In this document: one piece after another, positions 28,964 to 37,131 of the stretch | Numbering within the stretch: position 1 is the first letter of the stretch | Layout of the letters: each line of letters opens with the position of its first letter | NCBI RefSeq assembly: GCF_009671205.1 | Contig: NZ_CP045309.1 | Coordinates: 4,092,001-4,156,000, forward strand | DNA length: 64,000 nucleotides | Reading direction: 5' to 3' | Source: Micromonospora terminaliae | GTDB taxonomy: Bacteria > Actinomycetota > Actinomycetes > Mycobacteriales > Micromonosporaceae | Program-made: the position numbers and the translations under genes | The notes under the pieces: model-generated | Database searches by the model: none | What the model saw: the letters and a program-made list of their open reading frames with translations, nothing else | Told to the model about the DNA's origin: nothing

Positions 28964-28989
28964 GGCCCCCGCCGCGTCCGGCGGGGGCC
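28964..28989. terminator. Terminator hairpin between convergent genes
   Basis: A perfect 10-bp stem (GGCCCCCGCC with GGCGGGGGCC) and a 6-base loop lies 5 bases after the tiny membrane gene and 8 bases after the acyl-CoA dehydrogenase gene on the other strand. Confidence 0.85.
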
Positions 28990-28997
28990 GACGACCG

Positions 28998-31034
28998 TCA
29001 CGGCGCGGGCGGGATGCGGCGGCGGACGTCCTGGGCCGTCGACGGGCCGGGCTGCCAGCGGGCCACCCAGGGCTGGTCGGCGGGCGGGGTGACGACGCCC
29101 TCCTCGATCGAGGCGTAGCGCCCCGCGATGATCCGCTTGGCGGCGGCCACGTCCACCGCGTCGGTGTTGGACCACAGCCCGGTGAACAGCTCGTCGACGC
29201 GCAGCCGGGCCTGCCGGCAGAACAGGTCGGCCAGCTCGAGGTTCTCCGGGTGCTCGGCGCGCTCGGCGACCGCCCGGACGCAGACGGCGGACATGGCGAA
29301 CAGCTCCGCGCCGATGTCCACCACCCGGCCGAGGAACGCCTGCTTGCGCTCCATCTTCCCCTGCCAGCGGGACATCGCGTAGAAGGTGGACCGGGCCAGC
29401 TTGCGGGAAGCGCGCTCGACGTGCCGCAGGTGCCCGGCGAGCGGGCCGAACTCGTGGTAGGCCCCGGGCGCCTGGCCCTTGCCGACGGCCAGGGTGGGCA
29501 GCCACTTCGCGTAGAAGACGCCGGCCCGCGCGCCGGCCTTCGCCTTGCGGCCCAGCCCGGCGTCCGGGTCGATGATGTCGCCGGCCACCGAGAGGTGCGC
29601 GTCGACCGCCTCGCGGGCGATCAGCAGGTGCATGATCTCGGTGGAGCCCTCGAAGATGCGGTTGATCCGCAGGTCGCGCAGGAGCTGCTCGACGGCGGCC
29701 GGGCGTTCGCCCCGGGCGGCCAGGGAGTCGGCGGTCTCGTAGCCGCGCCCGCCCCGGATCTGGATCAGCTCGTCGGCGATCTTCCAGGCCATCTCGCTGG
29801 CGTAGAGCTTCACGAGCGCGGCCTCGATGCGGATGTCGTTGCGGTCGTCGTCGGCGAGCAGGCAGCAGAGGTCGAGCATGGACTCCATGCCGTACGTGGT
29901 GGCGGCGATGAAGGCGAGCTTCTTGGCGACCGCCTCGTGCTCGCCGACCGGCCGGCCCCACTGGACCCGGTCGGCGGCCCACTCCCGGGCCACGTTCAAC
30001 GCCCACTTGCCGGCGCCCACGCACATGGCCGGCAGCGAGAGCCGCCCGGTGTTCAACGTGGTCAGCGCGATCTTCAGGCCCTTGCCCTCGCCGCCGATCA
30101 CGTTCTCCTTCGGCACGAAGACGTCGTGGAACCGGGTGAGGCTGTTCTCCAGGCCGCGCAGCCCGATGAAGGCGTTGCGCCGCTCGACGGTGATGCCCTC
30201 GCTGTCGCCCTCCACCACGAAGGCCGTGATGCCCCCGCGCCGCCCCTCGGCCGCCGGCACCCGGGCCATCACCACGAGCAGGGTGGCGACCGTGCCGTTG
30301 GTGGCCCACAGCTTCACGCCGTTGAGCCGGTAGCCGGTGCCGTCCTCGGTGGGCTCGGCCGTGGTGGCCAGTCGGGCCGGGTCGGAGCCGACGTCCGGCT
30401 CGGTGAGCAGGAAGGCGGAGACCTCGCCGGCGGCCAGCCGGGGCAGGAAGCTCTCCTTCTGCTCGGGGGTGCCGAACATCTTCAGCGGCTGCGGCACGCC
30501 GATCGACTGGTGCGCCGAGAGCAGCGCGCCGATCGACGGGTTCACCGAGCCGGCCCGCATCAGCGCCCGGCAGTAGTGCAGGTTGCTCAGCCCGAGGCCG
30601 CCGTGCTTGCGGTCGATCTTCATGCCGAAGGCGCCGAGCCGGGCCAGCCCGTGGAACACCTCGTCGGGGATGCGTGCGTCCCGCTCGATGGCCGCACCGT
30701 CCACCTCGGAGTCCAGGTACGCCCCGAACGCCGTGAGGAACTCCTCGGCCCGCGCCGCCTCCGCCGGGTCGAGGCGGGGCCAGGGGTTGATCAGGTCGAG
30801 CTGGAAGCGGCCGAGGAACAGCTCCCTGCCGAAGCTGGGCCGGTCCCAGGCCGACTCGCGGGCCGCCTCGGCGACCTGCCGCGCCTCCTTCTCCGAGACC
30901 TGGCCGGCCTCGGCGGGCAGCGGCCCGGCCCCGTCCGCGCCGGGCGGTGGCTGCGGGTCGTCGATGGGCGCCACCCGCCCGGTCGGGCCGCCGTGTCCGG
31001 CGGGGTCGGGCCGGCTGTTCTGTGTCGTGGTCAC
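28998..31034 (-). CDS. Acyl-CoA dehydrogenase family protein (long VLCAD/ACAD9-like form)
   Basis: The 678-residue FAD enzyme is much longer than the usual 380-residue form. Residues 90-460 hold the canonical fold, with FLLTEPDVGSDPARL at the flavin-binding strand, GYRLNGVKLWATNG, and QIRGGRGYETADSL followed by RINRIFEGSTEIM near the active site. A second all-helical part of about 190 residues follows, as in VLCAD/ACAD9. It catalyses the first, FAD-dependent step of fatty acid beta-oxidation. The N-terminal 35 residues are Pro-rich and may be disordered. It is monocistronic, with a hairpin downstream. Confidence 0.92.
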   Translation of the reverse strand: MTTTQNSRPDPAGHGGPTGRVAPIDDPQPPPGADGAGPLPAEAGQVSEKEARQVAEAARESAWDRPSFGRELFLGRFQLDLINPWPRLDPAEAARAEEFLTAFGAYLDSEVDGAAIERDARIPDEVFHGLARLGAFGMKIDRKHGGLGLSNLHYCRALMRAGSVNPSIGALLSAHQSIGVPQPLKMFGTPEQKESFLPRLAAGEVSAFLLTEPDVGSDPARLATTAEPTEDGTGYRLNGVKLWATNGTVATLLVVMARVPAAEGRRGGITAFVVEGDSEGITVERRNAFIGLRGLENSLTRFHDVFVPKENVIGGEGKGLKIALTTLNTGRLSLPAMCVGAGKWALNVAREWAADRVQWGRPVGEHEAVAKKLAFIAATTYGMESMLDLCCLLADDDRNDIRIEAALVKLYASEMAWKIADELIQIRGGRGYETADSLAARGERPAAVEQLLRDLRINRIFEGSTEIMHLLIAREAVDAHLSVAGDIIDPDAGLGRKAKAGARAGVFYAKWLPTLAVGKGQAPGAYHEFGPLAGHLRHVERASRKLARSTFYAMSRWQGKMERKQAFLGRVVDIGAELFAMSAVCVRAVAERAEHPENLELADLFCRQARLRVDELFTGLWSNTDAVDVAAAKRIIAGRYASIEEGVVTPPADQPWVARWQPGPSTAQDVRRRIPPAP

Positions 31035-31150
31035 GGCTGCCTCCTGGAGACCTCGGTCCGGCTGCGTCGACGTGCCTCGAAACGACGCTACCCCCGGGTG
31101 TTACCCAGGGGTAGCCTCGCGCGCACGTCCGATTTGGCAGGTCCGGGCGG

Positions 31151-31654
31151 TCAGTCGCCGGCCAGCGCCGGCGGATCGTCGTCCTCGTCGTCGATGTCCT
31201 CGTCACCCCAGTTGCGCCGGGCGAACGGCAGGATCACCCAGAAGACCAGGAACCAGACCCCGGTGAGCGCGCTGAGCAGGAACGCGATCGGGCGGCTCAG
31301 CACGAAGTCGGTGATCAGCAGCACCGCGCTGACCATCGAGATCAGCATGAAGCCGAGACCGCCGGTGGCCATCCGGTGCGCGAAGCGAACCAGCTCCGGC
31401 TTGCGGCCCTGGCGGAAGAGCGCCCGGTGGAACGCGACCGGCGAAATGATCATCGCGGTGGCCGCGGCGGCGGACAGCAACGCGACGATGTAGACGTCCT
31501 TCTGGAAGCCACTGGTCCGGGTGAAACCGTTGCTGAACGGCAGGGTCAGCAGGAAGGCGAAGAGGATCTGCACCCCGGTCTGCGCCACCCGCAGCTCCTG
31601 GAGCAGGTCGGCGAAGTTGCGCTGCCAGCGCTGCTTCTCGGTTTCCTTGGACAC
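31151..31654 (-). CDS. DUF6328-like membrane protein
   Basis: The 167-residue protein has four predicted helices (about 24-42, 52-72, 96-118, 122-145) and an acidic C-terminus (NWGDEDIDDEDDD). It begins MSKETEKQRWQRNFADLLQELRV, typical of the DUF6328 family found in actinobacteria. Function is unknown. It stands alone between hairpins. Confidence 0.75.
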   Translation of the reverse strand: MSKETEKQRWQRNFADLLQELRVAQTGVQILFAFLLTLPFSNGFTRTSGFQKDVYIVALLSAAAATAMIISPVAFHRALFRQGRKPELVRFAHRMATGGLGFMLISMVSAVLLITDFVLSRPIAFLLSALTGVWFLVFWVILPFARRNWGDEDIDDEDDDPPALAGD

Positions 31655-31678
31655 CCGCTACCTCCACGGAAGACGGTA

Positions 31679-31705
31679 CTGCCGGTGGGGGCCTCCCACC
31701 GGCAG
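31679..31705. terminator. Terminator hairpin downstream of the SIS gene
   Basis: A perfect 11-bp stem (CTGCCGGTGGG with CCCACCGGCAG) and a 5-base loop, 39 bases after the SIS gene stop on the reverse strand. Confidence 0.75.
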
Positions 31706-31743
31706 CTCAGCCTGTGCCCGATCGGGCGGAGCGTGAAACGCGC

Positions 31744-32493
31744 TCAGGCTCCGCGGCGGATGCGGCCCGCGTACCGGGCCTCCAGCTCGGCGTTGTGCTC
31801 GTCGCCGCCCGTGATGTTGGCGGACAGGTAGACCGGGGGCCGCTCCCCCGCCTCGATCAGCCGGGCGACCACCTCCGCGACGATCTGCTGGGCCAGCAGC
31901 GCGGCGGTGATCGAGGACACCGCGCCGACCGCGCCGCCACCGGGCAGCGGCAGGGTGGCGTCCCCGTACGGGGCGCCGTTGTCCAGCACCACGTCGGCGA
32001 AGTCGGCGAGCTTGCGACCGGACGGGTGGCGGGAGGTCATCCGGCCCGAGTGCTGCGCCGAGGTGATCGCCACGAGCCCGTGCCCGCGCTCCTTCACGAT
32101 CGAGGCGAACTCGACCATGGCGCCGTTCACGCCGGAGTTCGAGGCGAGCACGAACACGTCCTGCGGCCGGACCGGGGCCAGCTCGTAGAGGCGGTGCGCC
32201 ACGGCCGGTTCGCGTTCCAGCTTCGGGCCGAGCACGCCGGCCGGCTCGCCGCCGTGCAGCACCAGGTCGCGCAGGGCGATGCGGTTGGTGGGGACGAGCC
32301 CACCGGCCCGGCCGGCGATCTCCATGGCGAGGGCCTCCGAGTGACCCGTGCCGAACGCGTGCACCACCCCGTCGGCGCGCAGCGACGCGGCGATCAGGTC
32401 GGCCGCCCGGGCCACGTTCTCCCGCTGGTCGGCGGCCACCCGGCCGATCGTCTCGGTCACCACCGCCAGATAGCCCTCGGAACTCACCGTCAT
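31744..32493 (-). CDS. SIS-domain sugar phosphate-binding protein (UPF0309 family)
   Basis: This 249-residue protein is a single SIS (sugar isomerase) fold with the phosphosugar-binding pieces HAFGTGHSEALAMEIAGRAG and FVLASNSGVNGAMVEFA. Members of the UPF0309/SCO4393 group bind N-acetylated amino sugar phosphates; no catalytic role is established. It overlaps the upstream AAC(3)-like gene (ATGA), so the three reverse-strand genes 33784-31744 form one transcript. Confidence 0.85.
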   Translation of the reverse strand: MTVSSEGYLAVVTETIGRVAADQRENVARAADLIAASLRADGVVHAFGTGHSEALAMEIAGRAGGLVPTNRIALRDLVLHGGEPAGVLGPKLEREPAVAHRLYELAPVRPQDVFVLASNSGVNGAMVEFASIVKERGHGLVAITSAQHSGRMTSRHPSGRKLADFADVVLDNGAPYGDATLPLPGGGAVGAVSSITAALLAQQIVAEVVARLIEAGERPPVYLSANITGGDEHNAELEARYAGRIRRGA

Positions 32494-32963
32494 GCTTCCT
32501 CCGTCCGTCGGTGCCGGGCCAGCCACTCCACCGCGAAGTCGACCGCCGCCCGCTGCCTCATCAAGCGGCCCGTCCCGTCGCCGACCGGCCCGAGCCGCAC
32601 CGCTCCGGTGGCCTCCAGGTCGGCGCCGAGCTGGGCGAAACCCTCGTCGTCCAGGCGCACGTCGTCCCACCACACCCACTCCCGGCCGCCGTCGGCGGTC
32701 AGCACCGCCGCGCCGCAGCGCTGCCGGGGCGGCGCGGGCTGCCGGTACTCGGCCAGGTGCAGGGACGTGTTGCTGCCGTGGTCCACGCCGAGCAGCAGCA
32801 CGTCGGCGTCGAGGTCGTGGAGGCGGGCCAGCGGTGAGCCCTCGCCCAGCATGCCGGAGGCGTGCACGAGAACGGTCCCGCCGGGGCGTACCCCGAGGTC
32901 GTGGAGCTGGGCGGCGAGCGACGCGCGGGTGTGCGGCCGGGCCGGCGCGGTGTTCGCGATCAT
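32490..32963 (-). pseudogene. Aminoglycoside N(3)-acetyltransferase-like protein with large internal deletion
   Basis: The frame encodes 157 residues, whereas AAC(3) enzymes have about 260. It begins like a normal member (LAAQLHDLGVRPGGTVLVHAS) and then jumps at once to the distal part (GEGSPLARLHDLDADVLLLGV, then SNTSLHLAEYR). About 110 residues between these blocks, including the strand/loop with the conserved HPxxSFAA-type His, are missing. The reading frame and translational coupling to both neighbours are kept. It is either a decayed gene or a small protein kept for another role; antibiotic acetylation is unlikely. Confidence 0.75.
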
Positions 32964-33784
32964 CGGCCGGTGCGGGCGAGGATCGCCGCGGCCAGCGGGC
33001 CGGGCGCCTCGTCCGGGATCCAGTGGGTGACGCCGGGCAGCACCACGAAGCGATAGTCACCGGTCACGTGCGCGGCGCACGCGTCGGCGGCCGTGCGCCC
33101 GATCGCCACGTCGCCGTCGCTCCAGACGAACGTGGTGGGCACGCCCACCGGCCCGACGGCCTTCATGTCCGCCCCGGTCATGGCCCGGTACCAGTTCAGG
33201 GCCGCGGTCAGCGCGCCGGGCTCGCGCATCGGGTCGGCGTAGCGGGCGACCCGGCCGGCGTCGCCCACGCCGGACAGCATCCGGCGCAAGGTCGCCGCGC
33301 GGAACGCCAGCAGCACCTTCTCGGCCTTGCCCGGCTTGCGGAACAGGGCGATGTAGGAGGAACGGGCCTTCTGCCGCGGGTCGGTGGCCAGCGCGTGCCC
33401 CATGGCCGCCGGGTGCGGCACCGACACCGCGGTCAGCGTGCGCACCCGCTCCGGGTGCGCCGCCGCCAGGCCCCACGCCACGATGGCGCCCCAGTCGTGG
33501 CCGACCAGGTGTGCGGCGGTCACCCCGAGCGCGTCGAGCACGGCAGCCGCGTCGGCCACCAGCTCCGGGATCCGGTACGCCCCGGCCTCCGCCGGCCGGG
33601 CGCCGGGCGAGTAGCCGCGCTGGTCGAGCGCGTACGTGCGCAGTCCGGCCGCGTGCAGCGCGGGCGCCACCTCGTCCCACTCGCCGGAGTGCTGCGGGAA
33701 ACCGTGCAGCAGCAGGACGGGCTCACCGCCTTCGGGGCCGCCGGTGCGTACCTCGAACGTCAGCCCTCGCGCCTCGACCCGCAT
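32960..33784 (-). CDS. Alpha/beta hydrolase (epoxide hydrolase-like)
   Basis: The 274-residue product starts MRVEARGLTFEVRTGGPEGG. It shows the oxyanion motif LLLHGFPQ, the nucleophile elbow GHDWGA (an Asp nucleophile, as in epoxide hydrolases and haloalkane dehalogenases, rather than Ser), WSDGDVAI for the acid residue and GVTHWIPDEAP for the catalytic His. This combination fits a soluble epoxide hydrolase-like enzyme. Substrate is unknown. It is the first gene of the three-gene unit and lies divergent from the TPP riboswitch. Confidence 0.88.
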   Translation of the reverse strand: MRVEARGLTFEVRTGGPEGGEPVLLLHGFPQHSGEWDEVAPALHAAGLRTYALDQRGYSPGARPAEAGAYRIPELVADAAAVLDALGVTAAHLVGHDWGAIVAWGLAAAHPERVRTLTAVSVPHPAAMGHALATDPRQKARSSYIALFRKPGKAEKVLLAFRAATLRRMLSGVGDAGRVARYADPMREPGALTAALNWYRAMTGADMKAVGPVGVPTTFVWSDGDVAIGRTAADACAAHVTGDYRFVVLPGVTHWIPDEAPGPLAAAILARTGR

Positions 33785-33870
33785 GGCCGCCACCCTAACG
33801 GGCGATCGCCCTGCTGGGCCGGGCGGCGGTGTCGGTGCTAGCGTCTGCGACGAGACAACTTCACATCCGA

Positions 33871-33951
<81 letters not shown>

Positions 33952-33966
33952 TTCGGTCGACCTCCA

Positions 33967-34000
33967 GCCGCGCCGCCGTCCGGTGACCACCGGGCGCGGC
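33967..34000 (+). promoter_or_regulatory. Candidate expression platform of the TPP riboswitch
   Basis: An 8-bp stem (GCCGCGCC with GGCGCGGC) enclosing an inner CCGGT/ACCGG hairpin lies 15 bases after the aptamer and about 40 bases before the start codon. It is followed by GTGCGTCTTCTCC, with no T-run. It may act as a terminator or as a structural switch; the mechanism cannot be decided from sequence. Confidence 0.5.
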
Positions 34001-34042
34001 GTGCGTCTTCTCCTGGTTCCTCACCTGAACTGGGAGTCAGTC

Positions 34043-34633
34043 ATGAACCACACCGACAGCAACCGCTGGCGCACCGTCGACATCGTCGTCGCCTCGGTGA
34101 TCGCCGTCGCCTTCGGCGTCATCTTCTGGGCCTGGGGGCTGCTCTGGGGCGCCACGGACGCGGCCTTCGCGTTCTTCCCGCCCGCGCAGACACTCATCTA
34201 CGGCGTCTGGCTGGTGCCGGCCGTGCTCGGCGGGCTGGTGATCCGCAAGCCGGGCGCCTCGCTCTACTGCGAGCTGCTCGCGGCGATCATCTCGGCGCTG
34301 CTGGGCAGCCAGTGGGGCGGCATCGTCATCGTCCAGGGCCTCATGCAGGGTCTGGGCGCCGAGCTGGCCTTCGCGGCGTTCCGCTACCGCGCGTACCGGC
34401 TGCCGGTGGCCCTGCTGGCCGGGGCGCTGACCGGCCTGACCGCCGCGATCTTCGACTTCGTCTACTGGAACAAGGCCTACGACCTGGTCGACTACCGCCT
34501 GCCGTACGCCCTGCTGACCATCGTGAGCGCCACGGTGATCGCCGGCGCCGGCTCCTGGTTCCTGACCCGCGCCCTGGCGAACACCGGCGCCCTGGACCGC
34601 TTCCCGGCGGGCCGCGACCGCGCCCTGGTCTGA
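34043..34633 (+). CDS. ykoE: ECF transporter S component YkoE (thiamine precursor)
   Basis: The 196-residue integral membrane protein has about six helices, with the family blocks AFGVIFWAWGLLWG, GVWLVPAVLGGLVIRKPGA and GLGAELAFAAFRYR. YkoE is the substrate-binding subunit of an ECF-type importer for hydroxymethylpyrimidine or thiamine, working with the ATPase YkoD and transmembrane YkoC encoded next. The operon is preceded by a TPP riboswitch, which fixes the pathway. A long palindrome separates it from ykoD (34649-34708). Confidence 0.93.
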   Translation: MNHTDSNRWRTVDIVVASVIAVAFGVIFWAWGLLWGATDAAFAFFPPAQTLIYGVWLVPAVLGGLVIRKPGASLYCELLAAIISALLGSQWGGIVIVQGLMQGLGAELAFAAFRYRAYRLPVALLAGALTGLTAAIFDFVYWNKAYDLVDYRLPYALLTIVSATVIAGAGSWFLTRALANTGALDRFPAGRDRALV

Positions 34634-34648
34634 CCGCGCCGAGACCAC

Positions 34649-34708
34649 GTTGATCAAGAGGTTTGCGTCAGCGGGAGCGGTTTTCCTGACGCAAACCTCT
34701 TGATCAAC
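34649..34708. repeat. Perfect 23-bp inverted repeat between ykoE and ykoD
   Basis: Arms at 34649-34671 and 34686-34708 are perfectly complementary (GTTGATCAAGAGGTTTGCGT core) around a 14-base loop ending in TTTT. It starts 15 bases after the ykoE stop and ends 30 bases before the ykoD start. The arm is a close copy of the one at 19347-19370. It may terminate or attenuate transcription within the operon. Confidence 0.92.
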
Positions 34709-34737
34709 CAAGCTGGGCCGAGAGGGGAGGTGGACGC

Positions 34738-36153
34738 GTGGGTGCCGTTCAGTTGCGGGGGTTCGGGTGGCGGCATGCCGGGCGGAAGGGCTGGGCCGTT
34801 CGGGGCGTCGACCTGCGCGTCGAGGTGGGGGAACGGGTTCTGCTGCTCGGGCCGTCCGGGGCCGGGAAGAGCACCCTGCTGGCGGCGCTCGCCGGCCTGC
34901 TGCCGGAGGACTCCGGTGAGCAGGAGGGCACCGTCGAGATCGACGGGCTCGACCCGCGCAAGGCCCGCGAGCGGGTCGGCATCGTCTTCCAGGACCCGGA
35001 GACCCAGCTCGTCATGGCCCGCTGCGGCGACGACGTGGCGTTCGGGCTGGAGAACCGCGGCGTACCCGCCGAGGAGATCTGGCCCCGCGTCGACGAGGCG
35101 CTGCGCCGGGTCGGCTTCCCCTACGACCGGGACCGGCCCACCGCCGCGCTGAGCGGGGGCGAGCAGCAACGGCTGGCGCTGGCCGGCACGCTCGCCCTGC
35201 GCCCGGGCCTGCTGCTGCTCGACGAGCCGACCGCCAACCTCGACCCGGGCGGCGCAGACCTGGTCCGCCGGGCCGTCGCCGACGCCCTCGACGCGGACAC
35301 CACGCTGATCCTCGTCGAGCACCGGGTCGCCGAGGCGCTGCCGCTGGTCGACCGGGTCGTCGTGCTGGAGCCCGGCGGCGGGGTGCGCGCCGACGGGCCG
35401 CCGGAGGCGGTCTTCGCCGCGCACGGCGACGCGCTCGCCGCCGCCGGGGTCTGGGTGCCGGGCCGCACCGTGCCGCCGCGGCACGCCACCACGCCGCCCG
35501 GCGAGGTGCTGCTCACCGCCGACCGGCTCGGCCTGCCGCCCCGGCTGGCCCCCACCGACCTCCGGGTACGCGCCGGCGAGGCGCTCGCCGTCCTCGGCCC
35601 GAACGGCGCCGGCAAGTCCACCCTGGCCCTGCTCCTCGGCGGCCTGCTCCGCCCCGGCACCGGCACGGTCGTGGCCACCCCCGCCCTCGCCGGCCGCGAC
35701 GCGCGCACTCCCCCGCACCGCTGGCGGGCACCCGCCCTGGCCGGCCGGATCGGCTCGGTCTTCCAGGACCCGGAACACCAGTTCGTCACGAGCACGGTGC
35801 GCGACGAGCTGGCACTCGGCCCGCGCCGCACCGGGCAGCCCGAGGCCGCCGTGACGGCCACCGTGGACGAACTGCTGGAGCGGCTGCGTCTGGACCGGCT
35901 GGCGGGGGCCAACCCGTACACCCTCTCGGGTGGCGAGGCGCGGCGGCTGAGCGTCGCGACCGCCCTGGCCACCGCGCCCCGGCTGCTGATCTGCGACGAG
36001 CCCACCTTCGGCCAGGACCGGCGGACCTGGCGGGAACTTGTCGACCTCCTCGCCGACCTCCGTGACGCCGGGCACGGCGTCGTCGCGGTCACCCACGACG
36101 CGGACTTCGTCGCCGCGCTGGCAGACCGCACCGTCACCCTGGAGCGCCCATGA
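34738..36153 (+). CDS. ykoD: ECF transporter double ATPase YkoD
   Basis: This 471-residue protein fuses two ABC ATPases: the first with Walker A GPSGAGKST, signature LSGGEQQRLALAG and Walker B LLLLDEPTANLD, the second (from about residue 255) with GPNGAGKST, signature LSGGEARRLSVAT and LLICDEPTFGQD. The Q-loops carry the ECF motif VFQDPE(T/H)Q. Such fused A subunits power the YkoEDC thiamine-precursor importer. Start is GTG with a GGGGAGG site. The last codons and the stop (ATGA overlap) are part of the tandem repeat at 36122-36325. Confidence 0.93.
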   Translation: MGAVQLRGFGWRHAGRKGWAVRGVDLRVEVGERVLLLGPSGAGKSTLLAALAGLLPEDSGEQEGTVEIDGLDPRKARERVGIVFQDPETQLVMARCGDDVAFGLENRGVPAEEIWPRVDEALRRVGFPYDRDRPTAALSGGEQQRLALAGTLALRPGLLLLDEPTANLDPGGADLVRRAVADALDADTTLILVEHRVAEALPLVDRVVVLEPGGGVRADGPPEAVFAAHGDALAAAGVWVPGRTVPPRHATTPPGEVLLTADRLGLPPRLAPTDLRVRAGEALAVLGPNGAGKSTLALLLGGLLRPGTGTVVATPALAGRDARTPPHRWRAPALAGRIGSVFQDPEHQFVTSTVRDELALGPRRTGQPEAAVTATVDELLERLRLDRLAGANPYTLSGGEARRLSVATALATAPRLLICDEPTFGQDRRTWRELVDLLADLRDAGHGVVAVTHDADFVAALADRTVTLERP

Positions 36154-36325
36154 CGCCCCCGCCGCGCTCAGCATCCGGCCCAGACCGCACCGTCACCCTG
36201 GAGCGCCCATGACGCCCCCGCCGCGCTCAGCATCCGGCCCAGACCGCACCGTCACTGGAGCGCCGATGACGCCCCCGCCGCGCTCAGCATCCGGCCCAGA
36301 CCGCACCGTCACCCTGGAGCGCCGG
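36122..36325 (+). repeat. Tandem repeat duplicating the ykoD/ykoC junction
   Basis: Three tandem units of 59, 59 and 57 bases (starting at 36122, 36181 and 36240) and a partial fourth copy (from 36297) each contain the last coding bases of ykoD (CAGACCGCACCGTCACCCTG) followed by GAGCGCCCATGACGCCCCC. Every unit ends with an ATGA or GTGA start-stop overlap, and the last copy runs directly into the ykoC start. Confidence 0.92.
36150..36212 (+). CDS. Repeat-derived mini open frame 1
   Basis: An ATG overlapping the ykoD stop codon opens a 20-residue frame (MTPPPRSASGPDRTVTLERP) that ends with an ATGA overlap to the next mini frame. It is encoded by the tandem repeat and may only pass ribosomes from ykoD toward ykoC. 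No function as a protein is implied. Confidence 0.4.
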   Translation: MTPPPRSASGPDRTVTLERP

Positions 36326-36328
36326 TGA
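36209..36328 (+). CDS. Repeat-derived mini open frame 2
   Basis: A 39-residue frame starts inside the stop of the previous one and ends in a GTGA overlap with the ykoC start at 36325. Its two halves are near-copies of MTPPPRSASGPDRTVT. The missing two bases in the third repeat unit fuse two copies into one frame. Likely role: keeps translation coupled between ykoD and ykoC. Confidence 0.4.
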   Translation: MTPPPRSASGPDRTVTGAPMTPPPRSASGPDRTVTLERR

Positions 36329-37125
36329 TCAGCGTCGAACCGGTCGCGGCGGCCGGGGCGCCGCTGGCCCGCCGCAACCCGGTGGCGAAGCTGGCCGCCG
36401 CGCTGGTCTTCACCCTGATCCTGGTGGCGACCCTCGATCCGGTGGCCCCGGCCATCGCCATCGCCGCCGAACTCGCGGTGCTGCCGCTGTTCGGCGTCCG
36501 CTACCGGGTGCTGGCCCGCCGGGCCTGGCCGCTGCTGGCCGGCGCCGCCGGCATCCTGGTCACGCTGGTGCTCTTCGCGGCCGACCGCTCCGGCCGGGTG
36601 CTGTTCGAGGCCGGCCCGGTCCTGGTCACCGAGGGCGTGCTGGTCACGGCGCTGGGCCTGGTGCTGCGGATGCTCGCCGTGGCGCTGCCCGGGATCCTGG
36701 TCTTCGCCACCACCGACCCCACCGACCTGGCCGACGCGCTCATCCAGAACGCGAAGGCGCCGGCCCGCTTCGCCATCGGCGCGCTGGCCGCGTTCCGGCT
36801 GGTGCCGCTCCTGGAGGAGGAGTGGCGGATGATCAGCATGGCCCGCCGGGCCCGGGGCGTGGACGCCGGCCGCAACCCGCTGGCGAAGCTGCGGCTGTTC
36901 GGATCGACGGCGTTCGCCCTGCTGGTCGGGGCGATCCGGCGGGGCACCCGGCTGGCCGTCGCCATGGACGCGCGGGGCTTCGACGCCGGCACCGCCCGTA
37001 CGGTCGCCCGGCGCCAGCACTTCACCCGGACGGACGCCCTGCTGGTCGCCGCCGCGGCGGCGATCGCCGGTGCGGCGCTCACGGTCAGCGTGGTGCTGGG
37101 CACCTTCCGCCCGCTGATCGGCTGA
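36325..37125 (+). CDS. ykoC: ECF transporter transmembrane component YkoC (EcfT)
   Basis: The 266-residue protein has about five helices, with LAAALVFTLILVATLDPVAP near the N-terminus and the CbiQ/EcfT signature ARRARGVDAG and AMDARGFDAG in the two coupling helices that contact the ATPase. It completes the YkoEDC importer. The GTG start overlaps the stop of a repeat-derived mini frame rather than ykoD itself. The gene is convergent with the response regulator, seven bases apart. Confidence 0.9.
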   Translation: MISVEPVAAAGAPLARRNPVAKLAAALVFTLILVATLDPVAPAIAIAAELAVLPLFGVRYRVLARRAWPLLAGAAGILVTLVLFAADRSGRVLFEAGPVLVTEGVLVTALGLVLRMLAVALPGILVFATTDPTDLADALIQNAKAPARFAIGALAAFRLVPLLEEEWRMISMARRARGVDAGRNPLAKLRLFGSTAFALLVGAIRRGTRLAVAMDARGFDAGTARTVARRQHFTRTDALLVAAAAAIAGAALTVSVVLGTFRPLIG

Positions 37126-37131
37126 GCCCCG

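Noticed and set aside
36038..36328. A 96-codon forward frame ending at the ykoC start
   Set aside because: Its first half is an out-of-frame reading of ykoD. Only the final 39 codons from the ATG at 36209 make sense, and these are listed as a repeat-derived mini frame.
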